From Sandaracinus amylolyticus (GTDB taxonomy: Bacteria; Myxococcota_A; Polyangia; Polyangiales; Sandaracinaceae): a DNA stretch of 64,000 nucleotides. Position numbers and translations under genes: made by a program. Numbering within the stretch: the first letter of the stretch is position 1; each line of letters opens with the position of its first letter. Below, piece by piece: positions 43,458 through 51,686 of the stretch. Under the pieces are notes generated by a model, which saw only the letters and a list, made by a program, of their open reading frames with translations, did not search any database and was not told the DNA's origin. Location: the NCBI RefSeq assembly GCF_000737325.1, contig NZ_CP011125.1, positions 9,858,001 to 9,922,000 on the forward strand, written 5' to 3'.

Positions 43458-43832
43458 ATGCCGCGTCCCTGGTTCCGCCTGGTGGCCAGCGCGCTGCTCG
43501 CGGTGTGCGCCACCGCGCAGCTCGGCGCGCTCGCGCACCTCGCGCTGGTGCGGCACGTCCACTGCGCGGAGCATGCGCGCGTCGAGCACGCGGACGATGC
43601 GCACGCAGCGCACGCGCACGTCGATCACGACGCGCTCTCGAGCCGCGACGATCACGCGCACGACGGCTGCGCGCTGGACGCGCTGCGCACCGTCGCGGCG
43701 ATCACGATCCACGAGGCGCCGTCACGCGTCGTCGCGTTCGACGTCTCGTCGCTCCACACCGCACCGCACGACACGCCGCGTCTCGCCGCGCGCGTCCTCG
43801 ATCACGCACCGAAGACCTCGCCGCCCGCCTGA
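43458..43832 (+). CDS. His-rich periplasmic protein
   Basis: A 124-aa protein with an N-terminal membrane segment or signal (FRLVASALLAVCATAQLGALAH) and a His/Asp-rich body (HVHCAEHARVEHADDAHAAH, HVDHDALSSRDDHAHDGC). It resembles DUF2946-like proteins found beside metal permeases. It probably captures metal in the periplasm. Divergent from the ArsR gene with a 91-bp intergenic region and followed 111 bp later by the permease. TAACGA ends 8 bases before ATG 43458. Confidence 0.75.
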   Translation: MPRPWFRLVASALLAVCATAQLGALAHLALVRHVHCAEHARVEHADDAHAAHAHVDHDALSSRDDHAHDGCALDALRTVAAITIHEAPSRVVAFDVSSLHTAPHDTPRLAARVLDHAPKTSPPA

Positions 43833-43943
43833 GCGCACGCGCGGAGGATCACGCGTCACGTCGCGAAGACGTGCGCATGCGGGCTCTCCTCCGTCCGTCG
43901 CGTGCACCTGCCCGCGTGCATCTCGCTCGGGAGAGGTCTCGTC

Positions 43944-45752
43944 ATGTCGCTCGTCGTCTTCGTCTCGATCGTCTCGTGCGCGATCGGCGCGCTGATCGCG
44001 TCGCTCGCTCGACACCGCCCGGCGCTCGACGCGCCGGTGCGAACGTTCGCGATCGGCGCGGGCCTGGCGCTCGTGGGCACGCACCTCGTGCCCGAGTCGG
44101 CGCGCGGGATCGGCGCGTGGTCGCTGCTGCTGATGGGCGCGTCGCTCGCGGTGCCGTGGCTGGTGCGCGAGCGACGCAGCGCGGTGCTCGCGACCGAGCT
44201 CACCTACGCGGGCCTGCTCGGCTACCACGTGTTCGAGGCGGCGCGCATGGCGATCGCGGCGCGCAGCGCACCGGAGAGCGAGCTCGCGCTCGCGCTGATC
44301 GCGCACGCGATGCCGACCGCCGCGTTGCTCTTGGTGTCGACGTCGGACGCGATCGGACTGCGTGCCGCGGGGCTCGCGATCGCGTCGGTGCTCGGGGTGT
44401 CCTTCGCGCGCTTCGGCGGCGAGCAGGTCGCGTCGCTCACGCCGGCGTTCGATGCGATCGCGTCGGGGCTCCTGCTGTTCGTGATCGCGCGCGCGCTCGC
44501 GCCGGTGCACGCGCGCACGTCGGGGCGGCGGGTGAGCGAGCTGATCGCGCTCGCGGTCGGCGTGATCGTCACGCTGCTCGGCACCCGCGCACACTGGGAG
44601 CTCGCGCCCGACGCGACGCGCGCGCTCGAGCTGCGGCTCGTCGATGCGCTCGTCGACACGACGCTCGAGGCCGCGCCGATGCTGCTGCTCGGTCTCGCGC
44701 TCGGTGCGCTGGTGCAGGCGATCGGCGGGCGCTTCCCCGATCGCTGGATGCGCGAGACGAGCCCGCTGCGCGACGCGATGCGCGGCGCGGTCTACGGCGC
44801 GCCGCTTCCGGTGTGCGCGTGCGGGATCCTCCCCGTCGCGGAAGGGCTCGCGATGCGGCGCGCGAGCGCCGCGCTCGTGGTCGCGTTCCTGCTCGCGACG
44901 CCACAGGCCGGCGTCGAGGTGTTCGCGGTCATGGCGCGCTTCCTCGGCGTGCCGTTCGCGACCGCGCACCTCGTCGTCTCGCTCGCGACCAGCATCGTCG
45001 CCGCGATCGTGATCGCGCGCGTCGCGCGAAGGCCCGCGGCGATCACGATCCGCGGGCGCTCGTTCGAGCTCGTCGCGACGAGCTCGTGCTCGCACGACGA
45101 CTGCTGCGATCACGATCACGATCACGCGCCACAGGAGGGAACGCTGCTGACGCGATGGCGCGCCGCGTTCGACGAGCTCGCGCTGCACAACGCGCCGTGG
45201 GCGCTGGTCGGCATCGTGCTCGCCGCGCTCGTCGCGGAGCTCGTGCCCGCCGAGTCGGTCGCGGGGTTCGCGGCGATCGGCGCCGACATCCCGCTCATGG
45301 CCGTGCTCGCGATCCCCGCGTACGTGTGTCCCGCCTCGGCCGCGCCGCTCGGCGCGGTGTTGATCGCGAAGGGGCTCTCGCCCGGCGCGGTGCTCGTCGC
45401 GGTCACGCTCGGGCCCGCGACCAACGTCGCGACGCTCGCGTTCCTCCGTCGCCGCTACGGCACGCGCGCGGCGGTGCACGGCGTCGTCGCGCTGGTCGCA
45501 ACGGCATGGGCGGGGGCGCTCCTGGTGAACGCGCTCGTGCCGGTGGCGCTCCCGCCGCTCGCGACCGGAGAGGCCCACGAGCACGGGTGGTTGGCCTCGG
45601 CGTCGGGGCTCGCGCTGGCGCTCGTCGTGGTGCGCGCCTTGTGGATCGCCGGGCCCGCGGCGGTGCTTCCCGGGCTCGCGCCGGCGAGCAGGCCGTTCGG
45701 CCAGGATCGTCGAGATCCGCGAAACTTGCCGGAGACCCGCCGCGCTCGGTAG
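43944..45752 (+). CDS. metal permease: ZIP-like N-terminal part fused to SO_0444-type permease
   Basis: A 602-aa membrane protein from ATG 43944 (GGAGAGG about 8 bases upstream). The first 190 residues have five to six helices with THLVPESARG near 47, GYHVFEAA near 95 and AHAMPTA near 121, placed like metal-site helices of ZIP transporters. Residues 225-600 match the SO_0444/DUF318-type permease: GAPLPVCACGILPVAEGL near 285, a ATPQAGVEVFAVM helix, and a second half IPAYVCPASAAPLGAVLIAKG with ATNVATLAFL. A cytosolic or periplasmic loop, HDDCCDHDHDHAP near 384, is a metal sponge. Such proteins export Zn, Cu or similar ions. Confidence 0.85.
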   Translation: MSLVVFVSIVSCAIGALIASLARHRPALDAPVRTFAIGAGLALVGTHLVPESARGIGAWSLLLMGASLAVPWLVRERRSAVLATELTYAGLLGYHVFEAARMAIAARSAPESELALALIAHAMPTAALLLVSTSDAIGLRAAGLAIASVLGVSFARFGGEQVASLTPAFDAIASGLLLFVIARALAPVHARTSGRRVSELIALAVGVIVTLLGTRAHWELAPDATRALELRLVDALVDTTLEAAPMLLLGLALGALVQAIGGRFPDRWMRETSPLRDAMRGAVYGAPLPVCACGILPVAEGLAMRRASAALVVAFLLATPQAGVEVFAVMARFLGVPFATAHLVVSLATSIVAAIVIARVARRPAAITIRGRSFELVATSSCSHDDCCDHDHDHAPQEGTLLTRWRAAFDELALHNAPWALVGIVLAALVAELVPAESVAGFAAIGADIPLMAVLAIPAYVCPASAAPLGAVLIAKGLSPGAVLVAVTLGPATNVATLAFLRRRYGTRAAVHGVVALVATAWAGALLVNALVPVALPPLATGEAHEHGWLASASGLALALVVVRALWIAGPAAVLPGLAPASRPFGQDRRDPRNLPETRRAR

Positions 45753-45864
45753 AGTCACGACACCTGTGGGTTCGTGTGCTCGGAACCCGTGGAAGGACCT
45801 GTGGATAGATCGTGGATGGGTTTCGTCCCCGATCTCTCCACGCTCCGTGCACGGGGACCGAGGA

Positions 45865-45886
45865 CCGGGATCAGCAATGATCCCGG
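45865..45886. repeat. perfect 9-bp inverted repeat with GCAA loop
   Basis: CCGGGATCA (45865-45873) and TGATCCCGG (45878-45886) flank GCAA, giving a stable hairpin with a GNRA-type loop. No T-run follows. It lies within the candidate oriC region, 113 bp after the permease stop, so it may be either a terminator-like element or an origin structure. Confidence 0.6.
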
Positions 45887-45925
45887 CAGGATGCGGACCT
45901 CATCCCACAATCCACAGGACTGATT

Positions 45926-45942
45926 AAGGAGATGATCTCCTT
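45926..45942. repeat. 8-bp inverted repeat with one central base in the AT-rich stretch
   Basis: AAGGAGAT (45926-45933), G, ATCTCCTT (45935-45942). This dyad lies within the AT-rich part of the candidate origin, about 90 bp before dnaN. Confidence 0.55.
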
Positions 45943-46032
45943 TTAAGTAATTACTCTCCCGATCCTTCTGATCGCTTCTCCCCAGCCCGAGTCGGGAGCG
46001 CGTTCCGGAAGGCAGGAGCCGAGGGCGCGCGC

Positions 46033-47178
46033 ATGGAGCTGACGATCAGCAAGAGGAACTTCCTCCGAGGCCTCGCGCGGACGCACGGTGTCGCGGATCG
46101 GAAGAGCTCGATGCCGATCCTGTCGAACATCCTCCTCACGACGGAGGACACTGGCACGCTGCGCTTCGCTGCGACGGATCTCTATCTCGGTGTCGCGGCC
46201 ACCGCGCCCGCCGAGATCAAGAAGGGCGGCTCGATCGCGGTCGCAGCGCGGACGCTGTTCGACATCGTGAAGAACCTGCCCGACGGCGACGTGCAGTGGA
46301 CGGTCGGTCCCAACCACGCCGCCGAGATCCGCAGCGGCAAAGTGCGCTTCCGCATCCCGGGCATGCCGGGCGACGACTTCCCGCCGCTGCCCGCGCCGCG
46401 CGAGGTGGAGTTCTCGTCGATCGACGTCGACGTGCTCGCCGACCTGATCACGAAGACCTCGTACTCGATGTCGACCGACGATACGCGACCGCACCTCGCG
46501 GGCGCGCTCTTCGAGGGCGAGGGACGCGTGGTCCGCATGGTCACGACCGACGGCCACCGCCTCAGCAAGTGCGAGCACAAGCTGCGTGAAGGCGCCTCGA
46601 TGGTGAACTTCACGATGCTCGTGCCGAACAAGGGCATCGCGGAGCTCAAGCGCCTGCTCGAGGACGCGAAGGCGGACAAGCCCGCGAAGGGCGAAGAGGC
46701 GCAGCCGGTCACGGTCGGCGTCGCGACGCAGGGCGGCAACGCGTTCTTCCGGCGCGAGGGCATCCAGCTGTCCGTGAAGCTCGCGGACGAGCAGTTCCCG
46801 CCGTACGCGAAGGTCATCCCGCAGAACCAGGACAAGCGCGTGGTGTGCCCGCGCGCGTCGCTGGTCGAGTCGCTGCGCCGCATCTCGCTCGTCTCGAGCG
46901 ACAAGAGCGGCGGCGTGCGGCTGATGCTGCAGGAGGGCTCGCTGCGCGTGGTCAGCGAGAACCCCGACGTCGGCGAGGGCAGCGAGGAGCTCGACGTGGA
47001 CTACGCGGGTGACCCGCTGACCATCGGGTTCAACGCGAAGTACATCCAGGACGTGCTCGCGTCGCTGAGCGACGACGAGGTCGCGCTCGAGCTCTCGGGC
47101 GAGCTCGACCCGGGCGTGATCAAGCCGGCGAACGACGCGACGCTGTTCGTCGGCGTCGTGATGCCGATGCGCATCTGA
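46033..47178 (+). CDS. dnaN: DNA polymerase III beta sliding clamp
   Basis: The 381-aa clamp loads as a dimer round DNA and tethers polymerase III. It begins MELTISKRNFLRGLARTHGV with SMPILSNILLTT, the usual N-terminal domain. The domain boundaries (VRMVTTDGHRLSKCEHKL in domain two; YIQDVLASLSDDEVALELSG near the C terminus and the ending VVMPMRI) are all typical. Length is normal. Its stop codon overlaps the ATG of the CbrC-family gene by one base, so the two are coupled. The 280-bp upstream region may contain the replication origin; dnaA is not next to it. Confidence 0.97.
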   Translation: MELTISKRNFLRGLARTHGVADRKSSMPILSNILLTTEDTGTLRFAATDLYLGVAATAPAEIKKGGSIAVAARTLFDIVKNLPDGDVQWTVGPNHAAEIRSGKVRFRIPGMPGDDFPPLPAPREVEFSSIDVDVLADLITKTSYSMSTDDTRPHLAGALFEGEGRVVRMVTTDGHRLSKCEHKLREGASMVNFTMLVPNKGIAELKRLLEDAKADKPAKGEEAQPVTVGVATQGGNAFFRREGIQLSVKLADEQFPPYAKVIPQNQDKRVVCPRASLVESLRRISLVSSDKSGGVRLMLQEGSLRVVSENPDVGEGSEELDVDYAGDPLTIGFNAKYIQDVLASLSDDEVALELSGELDPGVIKPANDATLFVGVVMPMRI

Positions 47179-47927
47179 TGGCGACCTTCGCGGAGCTCGG
47201 GATCTCGTTCCCGCTCTACGAAGGTCCGCTCTCGACGTGCACCGGTCATCGAGGCCGCGGCACGTGCGCGCTGTGCGCGCAGCCAGGTGAGCTCTTCGGG
47301 TTCGGCATCGGCGGGTACGTCGAGCTGACGTGCGCGGGGTGCGGCGCGCGGACCGACTGGCACGTCGCGGAGCGTGTGCCTTCGTGCGCGTGCGGCGCGG
47401 CACTGGTCGCGCCGGTGACGGTGGAGCGCGAGGTGCGTGCCTGTCACGCGTGCTTCCGCGCGGGACGGGCGAAGAGCACGCAGGACACCGAGCTCGGCAT
47501 GGTCACGCCCGAGCTCGCGCGCCAGGGCGTCACCCACGGGCTGCCGAGTGATCTGATCTCCGAGCTCTACGACACCTCGCCGAGCCCGGACGATCCGAGC
47601 TGGAGCCGCGTGCACGTCGCGTCCGAGCTTCTCGAGGAGCTGCTCCGCACGCCGACGTTCTCGACGTGGCAGGGCGCGATCTGGCTCTTCCACTGCGATG
47701 CTCCGATGGTGTTCGTCGGTGAGTGGAAGCGTGAAGAGCTCCTCGCACGGGCCGGCGACGACGCGGGCGCGCGACGGCTCGTGACCGAGCTGCTCGGCGC
47801 GGACGACGAGCGCTGCGATCCGCAGCGGTGGGATGCGTTCGTGCGCGGAGAGGCGGAGCTCGGTGGGCTCTACACGTTCCGCTGTGGGCGATGCGGGAAG
47901 CACCGCGCCGGCTGGGACATGGACTAG
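47178..47927 (+). CDS. CbrC family protein
   Basis: A 249-aa cytosolic protein with many Cys pairs (CALCAQPG, CAGCGART, CACGAALV, CHACF). It has a C-terminal RCGRCGKHRAGWDMD, which is the ending I associate with CbrC/UPF0167 proteins (CbrC of E. coli is linked to colicin E2 tolerance). The Cys pairs suggest zinc binding. It overlaps dnaN by one base and precedes recF by 38 bp, so it is transcribed with replication genes; a link to replication is not established. Confidence 0.75.
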   Translation: MATFAELGISFPLYEGPLSTCTGHRGRGTCALCAQPGELFGFGIGGYVELTCAGCGARTDWHVAERVPSCACGAALVAPVTVEREVRACHACFRAGRAKSTQDTELGMVTPELARQGVTHGLPSDLISELYDTSPSPDDPSWSRVHVASELLEELLRTPTFSTWQGAIWLFHCDAPMVFVGEWKREELLARAGDDAGARRLVTELLGADDERCDPQRWDAFVRGEAELGGLYTFRCGRCGKHRAGWDMD

Positions 47928-47965
47928 CTCGCTTCGCGTCGCGCGCCCGGACATGATGCGGCGCG

Positions 47966-49060
47966 ATGGAGGCGCTGCGGTTCGAGCAGCTCTTTGCGCG
48001 GCAGTGGCGCAACCTCGCGCCGCTCGATCTCGCGCCGGGCGCGCGCTTCAACGTCATCTCGGGCGACAACGGGCAGGGCAAGAGCAACTTGCTCGAGGCG
48101 CTCTGCTACCTCGGGTCGCTCCAGAGCTTTCGGGGCGCGCCCGCCGAGGAGCTCGTCTCGCGCGACGCGGACAGCGCGGTGATCGCCGCGAAGGTGAGCG
48201 GGCCGCCCGCGCCCCACACGCTCAAGGTGCGCGTGCATCGCGGGGGCAAGGCGCGCGAGCTCGCGCTCGACGACAAGCGGCCGCGCTCGGTCGCGACGTG
48301 GCTCGGCGTGTGTCCGGTGGTGCTCTTCCATCCGGGCGACCTCGAGCTCGCGCAGGGCGGGCCCGACGCGCGGCGCGCGCTGCTCGACGCGATCCTGAGC
48401 GAGATGGATCCGAGCTACGCCGCGACGCTCGCGACCTACGGCAAGGCGCTGCGCTCGCGCAATCGCCTCTTGCGCGAAGAGATGCCGGACCGGCGTGCGA
48501 TCACGTCGTTCGATCCGATCGTCGCGAGCGCGGGCGCGGTGCTCGGTCGAGCGCGCGAGGAGCTGGTGCGCGAGATCGCGCCGGTCACGGTGCGCGTCGC
48601 GGGTGAGATCCTCGGCGGCGAGATCCCGCTCGAGGTGCGCTACGTGCCGCGGGTTCCGCCGAGCGAAGAGGCGATCCTCGAAGCGCTGGTGCGCTCGCTC
48701 GACAAGGATCTCGCGCGAGGGTTCACCGCCGAAGGGCCGCACGCGGACGAGCTCGCGCTCGAGGTGCACGCGCGCGGCGCGAAGCACCACGCGTCGCAGG
48801 GACAGCAGCGCACGCTCGTGCTCGCGCTGAAGGTCGCGGAGCTCGAGGTGCTCGCGAAGCGCATCGGTCGGGTGCCTCCGCTGCTCCTCGACGACGTGTC
48901 GAGCGAGCTCGACCGCACGCGCAACGAGCGTTTCTTCGCGCTGCTCGCGGAGATGGGTGGTCAAGTGTTCTTGACCACCACGCACCCCGAGCTGATCCGC
49001 CTCGCGGAGGGCAGGGTGGACTGGCACGTCGAAGCGGGTCGCGTGACGCGCGCAGTGTGA
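47966..49060 (+). CDS. recF: DNA replication and repair protein RecF
   Basis: A 364-aa SMC-like ATPase that loads RecA at gaps with RecO and RecR. Features in order: LFARQWRNLAPLDL, the Walker A FNVISGDNGQGKSNLLEAL near 30-48, ABC signature SQGQQRTLVLALKVAELEVL near 275, and Walker B PPLLLDDVSSELDRTRN near 305, then VFLTTTHPELI. Length and order match RecF. CATGAT ends 8 bases before ATG 47966. It is third in the dnaN-cbrC-recF run. Confidence 0.95.
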   Translation: MEALRFEQLFARQWRNLAPLDLAPGARFNVISGDNGQGKSNLLEALCYLGSLQSFRGAPAEELVSRDADSAVIAAKVSGPPAPHTLKVRVHRGGKARELALDDKRPRSVATWLGVCPVVLFHPGDLELAQGGPDARRALLDAILSEMDPSYAATLATYGKALRSRNRLLREEMPDRRAITSFDPIVASAGAVLGRAREELVREIAPVTVRVAGEILGGEIPLEVRYVPRVPPSEEAILEALVRSLDKDLARGFTAEGPHADELALEVHARGAKHHASQGQQRTLVLALKVAELEVLAKRIGRVPPLLLDDVSSELDRTRNERFFALLAEMGGQVFLTTTHPELIRLAEGRVDWHVEAGRVTRAV

Positions 49061-49083
49061 GGAGCGCGTTACCATCACCGCGG

Positions 49084-49902
49084 ATGCGCGTGGTGATCGC
49101 GATATCGCTCGTGCTCGGCGCGTGTGCGTCGGCTCCGGTCGAGACGCGGCGGAGCGCGACGGTCGTCGAGCCCGACCTCACCTGTTCGGCGGTCGGCGAG
49201 CCGCTCGATGTCGAGGCCATCACCGAACCGTCGTTCGAGGGGACGACGCTCTCGGTGGCGTATCGCGTGGTCGCCGCGGACGCGGCGCACCTCGAGCGCG
49301 CGCGGGTGCGAGTGCACGTGAGCGACGACGAGCGCGAGTCGATCGTGCTCGGTCCCGCGCGCGAGACGCGGCGTCGCCTCGGCGCCGTCGAGTCGTGGTG
49401 GATCGAGGACGTCGAGCTCGCGACGCTGCGGCCGGTGCTCGACGTGCGGGCGGACGTCGAGTGCGGTGACGCGCGTGCGACCTCCGGGGTGTCGCGCATC
49501 GAGGGGCCGGACGCGCGTGGCGCGTGGTGCGGGTACGCCGGGAACGGCCGGGCGCCGGTGGTCTCGTTCGACGTCGTCGCGCCGGGCGAGGACGTCGTGG
49601 TGCTCGAGGCGCGGTGCGGCGTGATGTTGAGGCTCTCGCGCGGCGCGCTGATCGATGCGTGCGACGGGGAGACGTTGCTCCGCCTCGACGGTCTCCCGCT
49701 GGCGGACGTGCGCGCGCCCGAGGACCTCATGCGCCTCACTACGGGTGAGCTCGCGTCGCTCGCCGCTCGCCAGGGCTGCGAGGGCGCGCGGGCGCAGCTG
49801 CGCTTCTCGTACGAGCGCGCAGAGGTCGGCGTGTCCGAGCTCGCGGCGCGGGTCGGTGCCGCGGATTGGATCGCCGGCATCGGTCACCGGCGCTCGCGAT
49901 GA
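49084..49902 (+). CDS. lipoprotein of unknown function
   Basis: A 272-aa secreted protein from ATG 49084. Signal peptide MRVVIAISLVLGACAS has lipobox LGAC (Cys 14). The mature part is beta-rich in its first half (TLSVAYRVVAADAAHLERAR) and helical at the end. Six further Cys are present. An earlier in-frame start at 49057 would destroy the signal peptide. TACCAT ends 8 bases before the ATG, the same hexamer and spacing as the kinase gene at 61343. Family unknown. Confidence 0.78.
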   Translation: MRVVIAISLVLGACASAPVETRRSATVVEPDLTCSAVGEPLDVEAITEPSFEGTTLSVAYRVVAADAAHLERARVRVHVSDDERESIVLGPARETRRRLGAVESWWIEDVELATLRPVLDVRADVECGDARATSGVSRIEGPDARGAWCGYAGNGRAPVVSFDVVAPGEDVVVLEARCGVMLRLSRGALIDACDGETLLRLDGLPLADVRAPEDLMRLTTGELASLAARQGCEGARAQLRFSYERAEVGVSELAARVGAADWIAGIGHRRSR

Positions 49903-49953
49903 CGCGCGTGCGCTTGGCGGGCTGGGTGGGTGCCTCTACGCTTCGCGCCGCTC

Positions 49954-51558
49954 ATGCCGCCCGACACGAACCTCGGCTCGTTCCTCAAGAAGCTGCGCAC
50001 CCCCGAGACGCGCCTGAACACGCGGCGCGCGCCGGTGTCGCCTTCACCACGAGCACCGCACGCCGTCGTGATCGGCGCGGGGTTCGGCGGGCTCGCTGCG
50101 GCGATTCGGCTCCTGGTGCGCGGCTATCGCGTGACCGTGATCGATCGGCTCGATCAAGCCGGTGGTCGCGCGCGCGTGTTCCGCCAGGACGGGTTCGTGT
50201 TCGACGCCGGGCCCACGCTCATCACCGCGCCGTTCCTCTTCGAAGAGCTCTGGACGCTCGCGGGGCGTCGCATGGCCGACGACGTCACGTTCGTGCCGAT
50301 CGATCCGTTCTATCGGATCCGGTTCCACGACGGATCGCAGTTCGACTACACCGGCGATCGTGCGCGCATGAGGAGCGAGATCGCGCGCTTCTCGCCGCGC
50401 GACGTCGAGGGCTGGGAGAAGTTCCTCGAGCACAGCGAGCGCATCTATCGCGTCGGCTTCGAGGAGCTCGCGCACGCGCCGTTCTCGAGCCCGCTCGACA
50501 TGGCGCGCGTCGTCCCCGACATGGTGCGGCTCGAGAACTGGCGCACCGTGATCGGCCTCGTGAGCAAGTACATCGAGGACGAGAAGATGCGGCAGGTCTT
50601 CTCGTTCCATCCGCTGCTCGTCGGCGGCAATCCGTACTCGACGTCGTCCATCTACACGCTCATCGCGTTCCTCGAGCGCGAGTTCGGCGTGTGGTTCGCG
50701 ATGGGCGGCACCGGCGAGGTCGTGCGCGGGATGGTGTCGCTGATCACCGAGCTCGGCGGCACCGTGCGGCTCGGCGCGCAGGTCGACGAGATCCTCGTCG
50801 ACGACGGTCGCGCGCGCGGCGTGCGCCTCCGTGACGGCGAGGTGGTGCGCGCCGACGTCGTGGTGTCGAACGCCGACTCCGCGTGGACCTATCGCCACCT
50901 CGTGCGCCCCGAGCATCGACGCACGTGGAGCGACTTCCGTCTCGACAAGCTCACGCGCTACTCGATGAGCCTCTTCGTCTGGTACTTCGGGACGAACAAG
51001 AAGTACGACGACGTCGCGCACCACACGATCGTGCTCGGGCCGCGTTATCGCGAGCTGCTCGAGGACATCTTCGACAAGAAGGTGCTCGCCGACGACTTCT
51101 CGCTCTACCTGCACCGACCGACGTGCACCGATGCGTCGATGGCGCCCGAGGGGCACGACTGCTTCTACGTGCTCTCGCCGGTGCCGCACCTCGAGAGCGG
51201 CATCGAGTGGACCCCTCGGAAGGTCGAGCAATACCGGCGCGCGATCGCGCAGTCGCTCGGCGAGTCGATCCTGCCGGGCCTCGAGGAGCACGTCGTGAGC
51301 TCGCGCGTGCTCACGCCGCAGGGCTTCCTCGACGACTATCTGTCGGTGCACGGCGCGGCGTTCGGCATCGAGCCGGTGCTGCACCAGAGCGCCTACTTCC
51401 GCCCGCACAACGAGAGCGAGGACATCAGGGGGCTCTACCTCGTCGGCGCGGGCACACACCCTGGTGCGGGCATGCCCGGTGTGCTCTCGAGCGCGCGTGT
51501 GCTCGACACCGTCGTGCCGGATCCCGAGCGGCTCGACGCGTCCGTGAAGCGCGCCTGA
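49954..51558 (+). CDS. crtI: phytoene desaturase
   Basis: A 534-aa FAD-dependent carotenoid desaturase. FAD site HAVVIGAGFGGLAAAIRLLV near 37-56, VTVIDRLDQAGGRARVFRQD and FVFDAGPTLITAP are as in CrtI; the C-terminal GLYLVGAGTHPGAGMPGVLS is the diagnostic CrtI ending. It introduces double bonds into phytoene to give neurosporene or lycopene. ATG 49954 is chosen because an upstream GTG 49930 would be read through TACGCT (49937-49942), which looks like its -10. It is separated from crtB-crtT-crtU by a sugar ABC transporter on the other strand. Confidence 0.93.
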   Translation: MPPDTNLGSFLKKLRTPETRLNTRRAPVSPSPRAPHAVVIGAGFGGLAAAIRLLVRGYRVTVIDRLDQAGGRARVFRQDGFVFDAGPTLITAPFLFEELWTLAGRRMADDVTFVPIDPFYRIRFHDGSQFDYTGDRARMRSEIARFSPRDVEGWEKFLEHSERIYRVGFEELAHAPFSSPLDMARVVPDMVRLENWRTVIGLVSKYIEDEKMRQVFSFHPLLVGGNPYSTSSIYTLIAFLEREFGVWFAMGGTGEVVRGMVSLITELGGTVRLGAQVDEILVDDGRARGVRLRDGEVVRADVVVSNADSAWTYRHLVRPEHRRTWSDFRLDKLTRYSMSLFVWYFGTNKKYDDVAHHTIVLGPRYRELLEDIFDKKVLADDFSLYLHRPTCTDASMAPEGHDCFYVLSPVPHLESGIEWTPRKVEQYRRAIAQSLGESILPGLEEHVVSSRVLTPQGFLDDYLSVHGAAFGIEPVLHQSAYFRPHNESEDIRGLYLVGAGTHPGAGMPGVLSSARVLDTVVPDPERLDASVKRA

Positions 51559-51686
51559 TCGCGGCGCACGGCTCCGGCGAGCGCTTCGATGCGCCCGACG
51601 GGTACTGCGAGCCGCGTGACGGTGGTGCTCCGCCTCCGCCGCAGGGCCAGGGCGACGCGGGCGACCTGATCTGAAATGAGCAGCCG

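Larger units (their letters stand above)
45753..46032. other. candidate oriC region: DnaA-box-like repeats, inverted repeats and AT-rich stretch upstream of dnaN
   Basis: Non-coding 280 bp between the permease and dnaN. ATCCACAGG-type elements occur at 45798-45806 (inverted, as CCTGTGGAT), 45763-45771 (CCTGTGGGT) and 45910-45918 (direct). With flanks, 45800-45808 reads CTATCCACA on the minus strand, one base from the DnaA box TTATCCACA. Bases 45919-45956 are about two-thirds A+T by hand count, very unusual here. Two inverted repeats lie between. Adjacent dnaN and recF support an origin, but dnaA is absent. Confidence 0.5.

Noticed and set aside
51559-51674. In-frame ERFDAPDGYCEPRDGG-type reading after crtI
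   Set aside because: It is an alternative frame after the crtI stop, with no start codon near; too short to call.
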